Origin: JBLMYQ01 sp050258375
GTDB taxonomy: Bacteria > Bacillota > Clostridia > Acetivibrionales > UBA4821
Length of the DNA: 64,000 nucleotides
NCBI GenBank assembly: GCA_050258375.1
Contig: JBLMYQ010000002.1
Coordinates: 42,538 to 106,537, forward strand
Direction of reading: 5' to 3'
Position numbers and translations under genes: made by a program. Positions within the stretch are counted from its first letter, which is position 1. Each line of letters begins with the position of its first letter. This document shows, in pieces, positions 1-8,527 of this stretch. Below the pieces are notes generated by a model. The model did no database searches and was not told the origin of the DNA. It worked only from the letters and a program-made list of their open reading frames with translations.

Positions 1-195
1 AACCACTGCCCAGTTTGCCAAAAATATTTTTAGTGAAAATATGCTCCATTTAATTGTTTTTAAAAGTGAATAGTTATGATGGATAAACTCAACCCCGAAG
101 GTCAGAACCAAAGAAAGCATCAGGAAAATACCAAAAGCTATAAGATTACTATATTTATGCTTTTTCAAATTATTCAAGAAATCAAAAACCTTCAT
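1..195 (-). CDS. Membrane protein, N-terminal fragment (3' part outside window)
   Basis: Only the first 65 codons lie in the window; the reading frame is open to the edge. The ATG at 195 follows an AGGGGG ribosome site that overlaps the TAG stop of the flippase gene, so the two are translated from one message. The peptide begins with a basic stretch (MKVFDFLNNLKKHKYSN), followed by a hydrophobic segment (about residues 18-35) and the start of a second one. That pattern would fit the membrane part of a polytopic enzyme, for example an LTA-synthase-like sulfatase or a polysaccharide enzyme, but the fragment is too short to identify. The neighbours suggest a cell-envelope glycan role. Confidence 0.6.
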   Translation of the reverse strand, partial: MKVFDFLNNLKKHKYSNLIAFGIFLMLSLVLTFGVEFIHHNYSLLKTIKWSIFSLKIFLANWAVV

Positions 196-207
196 TATAA
201 AAGCCCC

Positions 208-1488
208 CTAAATCTTTACTACATCTTCTCTCTGTATACCCTTATCTTGTTTTGTCCGTAATATTATATTAAATAAATTTATTACAAGCAGGCTTGCTCC
301 TATTCCAAGCAATATATATAATACCTGATAAATAGTCTGATGGTAAATAGAAATCAATATTATTTCAGCTGTACTACCTAAAACCATAGTCCAGACAGAA
401 ATAGTATTTTTATTTACAGCAAGATTAAAATTAGCCAATACATTAAGCAAACATAAAGGCAGCATTGCCAAAGATATCAGCTTAATATATGGAAGTGCAG
501 TTAAAAACCTTTCTCCGAAAAATATTTTTGTTATAATCTCAGGGAATATATAAATCACTGCGATACCTGCTGTACAAACAACAGCACTGTATAAAACTGC
601 TTTTTTAAGGGATGTATAAACATCGCTATTAAGTACGTTGGCTTCTGTAACAATCGGGAACATTGCCATTACAACAGCTGAAGGAAAATAAAATATAACC
701 CTTCCAAATATTGCTGCCGCTCCGTAAATACCTGATTCCTGTGGAGAAAAATAGTGTTTTATCATAATCATATCAATATTTGTTAACAGCATCATGCACA
801 AAGTAATAACAAATATAGGAATACCATATTGCAAGGCTTTTTTTCTGCCAAGCGCAGCCGTTTTCTCTCCATTGATAGTAAAATTACCTTTTATCAGCCA
901 AAACCCATATACTACTGAAATTATATTGCCGGCAAGCAGTGCACCCAAAGCGCCTTCAAGGCTATAACCAATTATAACAAATATTACTCCTAAAACAAGT
1001 CTGAAAACATAACTTACAGCATTTACAATTCCCAATTGCCAAAATTTTTTAGAGCCTTGAAACGTTCCAAGCGAAATTGGCAGAAGAAAAGCTGCTGCAA
1101 TAGCCAATATTACATACACGACAAAGGATAGCTTTTCAACCTTCAAGTACCACCTGATTACCGGAGAAACTGCTAAACTTGCCGCGGTTATAACTCCTGT
1201 AAATACGCTGATATAGAAAAATGTTTTTCTAAGGAAAAATCCTATTTTGTAATTCTCGCCGGCAGCTGAATATTCGGCAATATATTTAGATACAACCAAT
1301 GCTACTGCTGTCCCCGGAACAGATGCTATATTAATCAATGATAATAGCGCATTAAATGCGCCATATTCATCATAAGGCAATAACCTTCCCATAATTATTT
1401 GATAAAGGTAATTGCATATATTTGCTATCATCATCATTGTAAAAATTATTAAACTTCCTTTTTCAAGCTCTTTCAGTCTTGTTATTAT
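208..1488 (-). CDS. Wzx/MATE-type polysaccharide flippase, probable ATA start
   Basis: Polytopic membrane protein with about 12 hydrophobic segments, of the oligosaccharide flippase (Wzx/RfbX, MOP superfamily) type, expected to move lipid-linked glycan units across the membrane. The N-terminal pattern GRLLPYDEYGAFNALLSL is typical of the family. The first ATG (1437) falls inside the first membrane helix. The frame continues upstream through LKELEKGSLIIFT, the usual flippase N-terminus, to a TGA at 1492-1494. An AAGGGGTGA ribosome site lies just upstream, and ATA at 1488 has 6-nt spacing. No ATG, GTG or TTG occurs between that stop and 1437. ATA initiation is therefore inferred; CTG at 1476 is another choice. 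Product about 426 aa. It sits between the ligase-like gene and the partial membrane protein. Confidence 0.8.
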   Translation of the reverse strand: MITRLKELEKGSLIIFTMMMIANICNYLYQIIMGRLLPYDEYGAFNALLSLINIASVPGTAVALVVSKYIAEYSAAGENYKIGFFLRKTFFYISVFTGVITAASLAVSPVIRWYLKVEKLSFVVYVILAIAAAFLLPISLGTFQGSKKFWQLGIVNAVSYVFRLVLGVIFVIIGYSLEGALGALLAGNIISVVYGFWLIKGNFTINGEKTAALGRKKALQYGIPIFVITLCMMLLTNIDMIMIKHYFSPQESGIYGAAAIFGRVIFYFPSAVVMAMFPIVTEANVLNSDVYTSLKKAVLYSAVVCTAGIAVIYIFPEIITKIFFGERFLTALPYIKLISLAMLPLCLLNVLANFNLAVNKNTISVWTMVLGSTAEIILISIYHQTIYQVLYILLGIGASLLVINLFNIILRTKQDKGIQREDVVKI

Positions 1489-1523
1489 AAGTCACCCCTT
1501 GTATAGCTTAAAGTGTAAGCTCC

Positions 1524-4259
1524 TTAGACCCCTCCCAATTTTGCAAGCTTTTCTTTTGCCTGGCTGACAGCTTGATCCAGCTCTCCAGCGGTTGTTACTG
1601 GCTTTAATGACTTTTTGCCTGTTTCTTCAAATTCATTTTTAATCTCTGATGCTTTCTTAAAGTAAACCTTCGCCTTTCCCTTGTCTCCTAATTGAACTGC
1701 ATTTTCACCTGCTATTATATATAGCTGAGCCTTTTCATAATATGCATCGGCAATGAATCTTTCCATTACTACAAGATTATCTGCATATGCCAACCCTTCA
1801 TCGAACTTTCCATTAGCAAGCAGGAAGGATGCGGCTTGAGCAATAGAAATAAATGAATTTGGTTCATTTTTAACATTAATCTTTATATTATCTCTCAATT
1901 GGGTTTCTATTTCGTCTCTTTGTTCCTTGGATAAATTTTGAGCAAGCATTTGATACATATTTAAATATTTTACATATGTTTGCCTTCTTTTTTCATCAAG
2001 CGGCTGAATCTTTAAATATTCGCTGTAAGAAGGAATCAACACCGGAAGAATCTTTCGCAAATCTTCAGCGGCAGGCTGTTTCCCAGCGTATGTGCTTTCT
2101 AAAATACTTGCCTTGGCAATCAGGCTTCTGCCGTTTAAAGAGTTAATTCCTGCAGCAATAAGCATTATCATCAGGATTGCAATTAATGTTGAAGCACAAT
2201 AATTTACTGATGGGGTAAAATCTTTATATTTTTTCTTATTAGCACTATCATATATTTTTATTTCAAAACCTTTATAATCTTTCCGCAAAATATACATACC
2301 TGCAAGTATTCCGGTCAATGCCCATGCTGTAATCGGTACAGCACTCAGCGAAAAATCAAAATCTATAATACTATGTGCATATAATGACAATATCGCTACA
2401 AATACTGTGCTTGCAGTAATTATCCTATTGGAATTGTCAACACCCTCTGTCTCTGTTTCATTTTTTTCAAGTCTTACCTTTCTATAGTGATGAATAATCA
2501 AAACTATAGTTCCAATTAATACTGAAATCCCTAAAATTCCCGTTTCAACCCAAAGCTGAACCGGATAATTATGAACCTCATTAGAAGCATACTCGTAAGA
2601 TTGATATTGATGGTAAAGAGCTTTCCAGCCTCCTCCACCTGTTCCGAACGGATATGCACCTATTATCCTGAATGCATCATTTACAAATATTAATCTCTGC
2701 CATGCATTATGAGTTTGTAAGCTTATATCCTGAATTTTATATATCAAATCTGTAGGAAGATATTTATATTGTATTATTAATTTTTTTTCTTTGCCCGTAT
2801 TTACGTCTTTAAGAACAAAATTTGAAAAGCTGGCGCTGGTATTTGGGATGTAATTTTGCAATTGAATTCTTAATGTCCTAGTGCTGTCTTTTGTTGTAAA
2901 TTCCATACTTTTTCTTGCCTTTTCGGTTTTACCCTTTATTTCTGCAAGCTGCTCAAGATTGGCAAATTTATCCATGCCTAATGCTATAATACTGTATGGC
3001 TCCTCATTTTTTTCATTAGAAAGGGCATCAACATCAAAATTAAGAATATACTTTGCAGATGGTTTTATATTTGTGATATCTCTGACAACTATCTTCTGGG
3101 AAGCAGCCTCTTTTACATCATGTTTTATAAGCAGCGGCTTTTCAATATTAAGTGCAAAACCTACTAAAACAACAAATATCATTACCACTGAAGCAGCTGT
3201 TACTACATATATTTTTGTACTTACAGCAAAAAGAACTCTCTTTAATCTCTGAATAATGCTTGTCAGAACTGCCGAAATAAATGCTCCGATAATAATAGTA
3301 ATCCAAACCTTTGAGTACTGCCCCGCATTGACATAGTTTCCATACATGGCAGAGAATGAAACGCCTGCAACTATAGGAACAAATGCGTCAACAGTAAAAC
3401 TCAATATATGCTTTTTATTCCTGAAGGAAATGAAAAGTATTAATACCATAAGCGGAAGAACTAAAACCATTCCTCTCGAACCGGTCAGAATAAATGTATA
3501 AAATACTATAAAGCCTGCCGCTCCGTACCAAGCCCTCTTCAAATATGATCTTGTTACCATTAGAAGTCCGGATATAAGCAAAAATACCGCTCCGAGATAT
3601 GAAGCAAGCACGTTTGGATATTGAAGAGTAGAGAAGATTCTACCTTCAGCAAAGCCCCCAAAGAATTTAAAATCCATAAGCTTTGCCGCGCCTTGTTGAA
3701 ACTGCAGCCAAACCGGAATCTGCTTAATAAACCAATTAATCTTATTTGTTAATATTCCGCCAGCTCCTGCATCCACTCCAAGGATACAAACACCTAATGC
3801 ACTTACCAGAATTGCATTTAAAATGATTTTTATATTTTTATCTTCTTTTATAATATCTCTGCATATTAAGTATATAAAGAAATAGTTAATGTATCTTAAA
3901 AATTTGTCCCAGGCTTCTTGTGCGCTCGCAGCTATACCAAGCATAATCGGAAGTGCATAGACCAGCACAAGCAATATGGCTGCAATATCCAACGGTGCTT
4001 TAATAATCTTAAAATCCTTGTCAAATAATTTTTTTATAATAAAAGCAAGAAAAAGCAAGCCAGTGTATAAAAATGTGGTGGACATTTCTTCATTAAAGTA
4101 TAATCCTCTGAAAAATGGAGCATAAAACAGTAAAATCACTAAACCAATCAGTACACATACATTTAGTACTTTTACCAGCTTTGATTTTTGAACAGGATTT
4201 TTGACAGGCTCGCTGGTCTTCTTAATATTCTGTTTAATATTTGAATTTTTTTTGCCCAT
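1524..4259 (-). CDS. O-antigen-ligase-like membrane protein with C-terminal TPR region
   Basis: 911 aa. The N-terminus is basic and cytosolic; many membrane helices follow to about residue 720. There are two large outside loops (roughly 370-520 and around HNYPVQLWVETGILG), and HSIIDFDFSLS is followed by further helices. This matches the Wzy_C/O-antigen ligase family, which joins or polymerises lipid-linked glycans outside the membrane. The last ~200 residues are soluble, helical and TPR-like. The ATG at 4259 has a GGGAGAAAAGG ribosome site. It is read with the flippase downstream, so the pair probably exports and attaches a surface polysaccharide. The acceptor cannot be told from sequence. 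The family is certain, the exact reaction is not. Confidence 0.82.
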   Translation of the reverse strand: MGKKNSNIKQNIKKTSEPVKNPVQKSKLVKVLNVCVLIGLVILLFYAPFFRGLYFNEEMSTTFLYTGLLFLAFIIKKLFDKDFKIIKAPLDIAAILLVLVYALPIMLGIAASAQEAWDKFLRYINYFFIYLICRDIIKEDKNIKIILNAILVSALGVCILGVDAGAGGILTNKINWFIKQIPVWLQFQQGAAKLMDFKFFGGFAEGRIFSTLQYPNVLASYLGAVFLLISGLLMVTRSYLKRAWYGAAGFIVFYTFILTGSRGMVLVLPLMVLILFISFRNKKHILSFTVDAFVPIVAGVSFSAMYGNYVNAGQYSKVWITIIIGAFISAVLTSIIQRLKRVLFAVSTKIYVVTAASVVMIFVVLVGFALNIEKPLLIKHDVKEAASQKIVVRDITNIKPSAKYILNFDVDALSNEKNEEPYSIIALGMDKFANLEQLAEIKGKTEKARKSMEFTTKDSTRTLRIQLQNYIPNTSASFSNFVLKDVNTGKEKKLIIQYKYLPTDLIYKIQDISLQTHNAWQRLIFVNDAFRIIGAYPFGTGGGGWKALYHQYQSYEYASNEVHNYPVQLWVETGILGISVLIGTIVLIIHHYRKVRLEKNETETEGVDNSNRIITASTVFVAILSLYAHSIIDFDFSLSAVPITAWALTGILAGMYILRKDYKGFEIKIYDSANKKKYKDFTPSVNYCASTLIAILMIMLIAAGINSLNGRSLIAKASILESTYAGKQPAAEDLRKILPVLIPSYSEYLKIQPLDEKRRQTYVKYLNMYQMLAQNLSKEQRDEIETQLRDNIKINVKNEPNSFISIAQAASFLLANGKFDEGLAYADNLVVMERFIADAYYEKAQLYIIAGENAVQLGDKGKAKVYFKKASEIKNEFEETGKKSLKPVTTAGELDQAVSQAKEKLAKLGGV

Positions 4260-4430
4260 TACCTTTTCTCCCTATTAAAAATATTACTACCTGCTTAGAA
4301 CACGAATTAGTTTAACATATTTTTCTGCAAAGATGCAAACCTCATACAAAAAAATTAAAACTGCTGTTAAAATTACTTTTTCAGCAGTCTTAAAAACTTT
4401 CCATTTAAAAATCTAAGAATATTCAACCAC

Positions 4431-6581
4431 TTATAACTCAAGCATCCTATAAATCATTACTACCGCTTCTGCTCTTGTACTGACATCACTTCCAGCAAGC
4501 ATTCCGCCTTTTTTGCCTTTTATTATTCCTGCATTTGCTGCTTGGAGGAGACTCTCCCGCGCCCATTGGGGCACATTATTCCAATCAGTAATTTGCTCCT
4601 TGGCATTTTCTTTAAGATTTATATTTTTATACTTTAATGCTCTTGAAATCATTGCAGCTATTTCCTGCCTGGTGATTTTTTCTTTTGGCTTAAAAGTGTC
4701 ATCTCCCAATCCTTTGATTATTCCGATTCTTTTAGCTGTTGAAATATATGGAACAGCCCACGAGCCTATCTTATCCTGATCCCTAAAAATCTTTCCAGAT
4801 GCGCTTTCAGGCTTTTCACCTATAGCAGCAACAATCATTCTTACAACCTCTTCCCTGGTAACCTTACGCTCAGGCTCAAATTTTCCTTCTCCTGTTCCCT
4901 CAACCACACCTTTTAAAACCATATATTCAATTTCTTTTTTTGCCCATATAAAATTCTCTGTAATATCACTAAACTTATGTATATCTGCGTTTATGCCTTG
5001 TTCCTTGCTTTCCAGCATAGCTGGTTCCTTTACTTGTTCTTGCTGCTCTGCCTGTTCAGGCAAATCTGATTCTGCACTTTCGGACCAGAACCATATAACT
5101 ATATCCTTATCTTTAACAGTACAATTTTTAGCTGAAACTCCCGGCACTTTCCCATTGACCTTATACTTCCAGCCAGCAGTAGAAGTAAGGTCTTCCTTTA
5201 TTCCGTCAATTTCACTTATATATGCATCATCATTTTTTGTTTTAAAGTTAAGCCCTGTTTGATATAAAGCCTGCAAGACAGTTTTCCCATACTTCGTATT
5301 CTCATCTACTGTTATTTTTTTAAGGGAACAGACTTCTTTTTCTCCCTTGCCTATTACCGATACGCTTATTGTAATACTTCCGGTCTTATCCTCCTGAGGC
5401 TCTGAGCCTGAAGAGCCACCGGGGCTGTTATTCCCTCCCGAAAACGGAATTAAATATTTAAGGTAATACCTGGTTATTGCCGAAATTTCTTCATAAGTTG
5501 AATATTTTATATCAAAGCCGCTTTTAAAGCTTCCATCTTCATTTTGATTATCAAGCATTGCTGTAATAAGATTTTTGCCGTTCTTATTCCAGATTCCTTC
5601 TGTTGGGTTTATATTCAAATCAATCAGCATCATAACAGCTTCAGCGGTTGTATCACAATTTGGTGCTCCCCAAGCCTCAATAGCACCTGACGCGGTTTGC
5701 AATTTATTGATTGACTCGATAGCCTTCTTAATAATTGCATGCTGATTGTCACAACCAAGAATCTTCAGAGAACGAACAATCCTTGCTGTTGTGTCTACAT
5801 CAGTAAAGCCCCAATCTTCAAAAATACCGTTATTATAGCTTAATCCCTCAAAATACGCAATCAGCTCGTTCTTTTTCGGTATTCCTACCCCGGACTTGTC
5901 AAGAGCTATTATTGCAAGAACATCGGTATAAACACCCTCGCCAAATGTTCCATCATTTTTTTGTTTATCTAATAAAAGCTGAACTACATTCTTGCCATAA
6001 AAATCCTTCGGATTCTTTTTTAATGATGAGAGTGCATATATAAGCTTGGAAAGCTCCCCAGCTGTTGATTTATCAGTTATATTCAAAGAATGAAGATACT
6101 CAATATATGTACTTTCTCCAGCCTTTGGAATATTAATATCCACTCCTGCATCTCCTAAAGCCGAAGCAATATAATAATGTCCTGTATAGCCTCCAAAGCT
6201 GCCATCTGCACTCTGTATCCCTCTAAGGTAATTTACTGTCTTTTGAAGTACAGATTGATTATAAATATTAATCTGTACACTTTTTGTCTCTCCTTCATAT
6301 ACTGCCTTTATGACTGCAGTTTCATTCTTCCCGGAGTCCACAGAATCAAGAGTTATTATGAAATTGCCCTCTTGAGCATCAACCTTCTTATTATTGTAAT
6401 ACCATTTAATATCAGAATAAACGCTTTCAGATACGCTGTCGATATTAAGGAGCATTTGCGAATTATTGAGATAGTATTCACCCTGTCTGGGTTGAATGAT
6501 TTCAAAATTGGCATATGTAAAACCATACGTTGAAAGCAAAGTAATCAATAACATTATTGTAGATAAACCAAATTTTTTCAT
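4431..6581 (-). CDS. SLH-anchored transcobalamin/intrinsic-factor-like protein (toroid + DUF4430)
   Basis: 716 aa secreted protein. Signal peptide about 1-24; Ig-like beta region 25-107; alpha/alpha-toroid (prenyltransferase/terpene-cyclase-like) repeats 110-378 with recurring DGSFG, DGTFG and NEDGSF turns; low-complexity linker 381-399; DUF4430 domain about 401-503 (GWKYKVNG, then DIVIWFW); acidic linker; three SLH domains at 536-592, 598-650 and 665-716. Vertebrate intrinsic factor and transcobalamin have an alpha6/alpha6 barrel followed by a DUF4430-type beta domain, with cobalamin held between them. The same order here, in an operon with a cobalamin riboswitch and an ECF transporter, suggests a cell-wall corrinoid binder held to secondary wall polymer. 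Binding itself is inferred. It is the last gene of the operon, 21 nt after the preceding stop. Confidence 0.85.
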   Translation of the reverse strand: MKKFGLSTIMLLITLLSTYGFTYANFEIIQPRQGEYYLNNSQMLLNIDSVSESVYSDIKWYYNNKKVDAQEGNFIITLDSVDSGKNETAVIKAVYEGETKSVQINIYNQSVLQKTVNYLRGIQSADGSFGGYTGHYYIASALGDAGVDINIPKAGESTYIEYLHSLNITDKSTAGELSKLIYALSSLKKNPKDFYGKNVVQLLLDKQKNDGTFGEGVYTDVLAIIALDKSGVGIPKKNELIAYFEGLSYNNGIFEDWGFTDVDTTARIVRSLKILGCDNQHAIIKKAIESINKLQTASGAIEAWGAPNCDTTAEAVMMLIDLNINPTEGIWNKNGKNLITAMLDNQNEDGSFKSGFDIKYSTYEEISAITRYYLKYLIPFSGGNNSPGGSSGSEPQEDKTGSITISVSVIGKGEKEVCSLKKITVDENTKYGKTVLQALYQTGLNFKTKNDDAYISEIDGIKEDLTSTAGWKYKVNGKVPGVSAKNCTVKDKDIVIWFWSESAESDLPEQAEQQEQVKEPAMLESKEQGINADIHKFSDITENFIWAKKEIEYMVLKGVVEGTGEGKFEPERKVTREEVVRMIVAAIGEKPESASGKIFRDQDKIGSWAVPYISTAKRIGIIKGLGDDTFKPKEKITRQEIAAMISRALKYKNINLKENAKEQITDWNNVPQWARESLLQAANAGIIKGKKGGMLAGSDVSTRAEAVVMIYRMLEL

Positions 6582-6602
6582 GCCTTCCTCCTGAATTTCT
6601 TA

Positions 6603-7880
6603 TTATTTACCTGCACTGCTTTCCCTAATTACTTGATAAACACTTTTTAAATTATAATAATCCGCAAGTGCGGTTAATGCCCTCGTAGTTGCCATCATAT
6701 CCGCCTCTCCTCCTCGGATATGGCTAAAGCTTCCATCCGAGAGCTGAAATGATATTATAAAATCAATCATATTTTTATCTTTTTCTTTTATCCATTCTTC
6801 AGAGGTTGGATCAATCCCTATTGCAACCAATCCCTGAACTACTGCCGAAGCTGTGTCAGGGTTTTCCTGACCGAATATCTCGAACCCACCGGAGGAGCTT
6901 TGTCTGGATTTGATAAACTCAACAGCCTTTTTAACCTCTTTATCATTTTTATTTTTCCCCAGGGCACTAAACCCAACAAGAGCCATACCAGTCATATCCA
7001 TGTCAGATTTTGCTCCTGTGAATATTCCGAATCCACCATCAGAATTCTGCCTGGAAATCAGCCAGTCATAAGCCCTTTCGGAATTTGATATCCTTTCACC
7101 TGCACAATACAAGGATATTATCCCCCAAATGTGTGAATTAAGAAGCTTCTCTCCTTTTCCCTGTATTGTATCTGCAAACTTGCCGGAAGCCGTTTGACTT
7201 TTTATCACTGCTTCTACAAAATTTATGCCGGCAAAGCTTTTCGGATTTTTCCCCACCGATAAAATTCCGATTATTGTTCTCTGATAATCAGTTGCCCTCT
7301 CCGCATCAAAATCATTGCCTTCTTTTATTTCTTTCTCTTTCCAATCCAATGCCTTTTTATAGTTATCCGGCTCTGAGCTTCTCTCAATCGAATACATTGC
7401 CGCAGCAGGCCAATCAAGGTATCCTTTAAAATCATTTTTCAAAAAATATGACTTTATATAATTTCCGGTGAGCTTCATAGAATTTAAAGTACGTTCACGT
7501 ATTATTGAATTTCCAGTATTTCTAAAATTAATTTCATTATTCTTTTGGGCTGAAAAAAAATTAGTCTTATGTTGGTTCCTTGTAACTTCAACTTGATTTT
7601 TATTACTTACTTTTTCTTCATTCTCTTTTATGGAAGCATTGTTAAATTGCTTCTCCTGAATTTCATCCGTTTTAGATAAAGGTACTATCTCAGTCCTTTT
7701 TATTACTGGTTTTGAGGCTGAAGCTTTGTCCAAAGCCTTTGAGGAAACAAAAATCTGTGTTTTTTTATTTGCCTGATCAGCCATGCCCTTAGTAAAGACA
7801 GCAATACCTATTAACATAAAGCTAGCTATTATTCCGATTAAAATACCTTTTTTCTTAATATCCCTCACTCCTTTGGCCAT
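6603..7880 (-). CDS. Membrane-anchored alpha/alpha-toroid protein of the corrinoid operon
   Basis: 425 aa. A single N-terminal hydrophobic helix (about 11-31) acts as uncleaved signal or anchor, followed by a polar Lys/Glu/Asn-rich stalk to about 125. The alpha/alpha-toroid repeats (about 128-420) carry SDGGFGIF, SSGGFEIF and SDGSFSHI turns. It matches the barrel half of intrinsic-factor-like proteins but lacks the DUF4430 half, which the operon encodes separately in its lipoprotein. It overlaps the end of the ECF S gene. The ATG at 7880 lacks a good ribosome site. A better site (AAAGGAGTGAGG) lies inside the frame and points to ATT at 7859, which would give the classic N-terminus MKKKGILIG. 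Role as the alpha half of a corrinoid receptor is inferred. Confidence 0.82.
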   Translation of the reverse strand: MAKGVRDIKKKGILIGIIASFMLIGIAVFTKGMADQANKKTQIFVSSKALDKASASKPVIKRTEIVPLSKTDEIQEKQFNNASIKENEEKVSNKNQVEVTRNQHKTNFFSAQKNNEINFRNTGNSIIRERTLNSMKLTGNYIKSYFLKNDFKGYLDWPAAAMYSIERSSEPDNYKKALDWKEKEIKEGNDFDAERATDYQRTIIGILSVGKNPKSFAGINFVEAVIKSQTASGKFADTIQGKGEKLLNSHIWGIISLYCAGERISNSERAYDWLISRQNSDGGFGIFTGAKSDMDMTGMALVGFSALGKNKNDKEVKKAVEFIKSRQSSSGGFEIFGQENPDTASAVVQGLVAIGIDPTSEEWIKEKDKNMIDFIISFQLSDGSFSHIRGGEADMMATTRALTALADYYNLKSVYQVIRESSAGK

Positions 7881-8505
7881 ATTTTGCTCTCACTTGGGTA
7901 ACCCTGTTTTCCTCCTCTATTTTTACATCAATGCTCATTTTCCTTTGAAACCTTGTTACTATATTCACAAACTCAGCACCAAACAACCATGCAAAAATTA
8001 TGTTTCCGGCCCCATGCAAGGTATCAAACCAAAAGCTTGAGGCACATAATATCAGATAGCCCTTTAAGCTGTGCGGAGAAGTATATGAGTACCAAGTCCA
8101 GAAATTCATTATCCATCCAAAAAGGAATCCCCATACTCCACAAAAAATCGCAAAAGCTGGTTTATTAAAACCAATCTTGATTTTTCCAGCCAAGCCTGCC
8201 GTTACTCCAGCAAATCCCCAGTCAATCATTTGCCAGGGAGTCCAGGGACCTTGTCCCAAAAAAAAGTTTGAAATTCCGGCAGAGAGAACTCCGGTAACAA
8301 ATCCAGCCAGCGGTCCCATTGAATAGCCTGTAACAATTACTATAAACGTAGTTGGCTGAACATTAGGAATTGCTGCAAAAGGAATTCTTCCTAATGCCCC
8401 CAGCGCAGACATTATTGATATAAGCGCAATCTGCTTTGAGTTTATGTTTCTCTTTTCATAAATATATAGCCCAACGGCAATAAAAATAATTATTAGTATG
8501 GTCAT
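7855..8505 (-). CDS. ECF transporter S component, probably corrinoid-specific
   Basis: 216 aa integral membrane protein with about six helices and short loops, including RIPFAAIPNVQPTTFIVI and GPLAGFVTGVLSAGISNFF. These are typical of energy-coupling-factor substrate-binding (S) subunits. Adjacent A and T subunits make this a dedicated (group I) ECF transporter. The upstream cobalamin riboswitch points to cobalamin, cobinamide or another corrinoid as substrate. I cannot say whether it belongs to the CbrT family. The ATG at 8505 is served by a GGGGGTGA site inside a dispersed repeat (8506-8543). A polar tail of about 25 residues ends in an overlap with the next gene. Family call is solid, substrate is inferred from context. 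Confidence 0.82.
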   Translation of the reverse strand: MTILIIIFIAVGLYIYEKRNINSKQIALISIMSALGALGRIPFAAIPNVQPTTFIVIVTGYSMGPLAGFVTGVLSAGISNFFLGQGPWTPWQMIDWGFAGVTAGLAGKIKIGFNKPAFAIFCGVWGFLFGWIMNFWTWYSYTSPHSLKGYLILCASSFWFDTLHGAGNIIFAWLFGAEFVNIVTRFQRKMSIDVKIEEENRVTQVRAKYGQRSEGY

Positions 8506-8527
8506 AACTCACCCCCTGCCCCCTCTC

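Noticed and set aside
76..261. Plus-strand 61-aa frame at the left edge
   Set aside because: Shadow of the partial membrane protein, which has a good ribosome site and operon spacing.
4431..7880. Toroid proteins as true terpene cyclases or prenyltransferases
   Set aside because: Secreted or surface-anchored, no DxDD/QW catalytic motif noticed, and the operon context is corrinoid transport.
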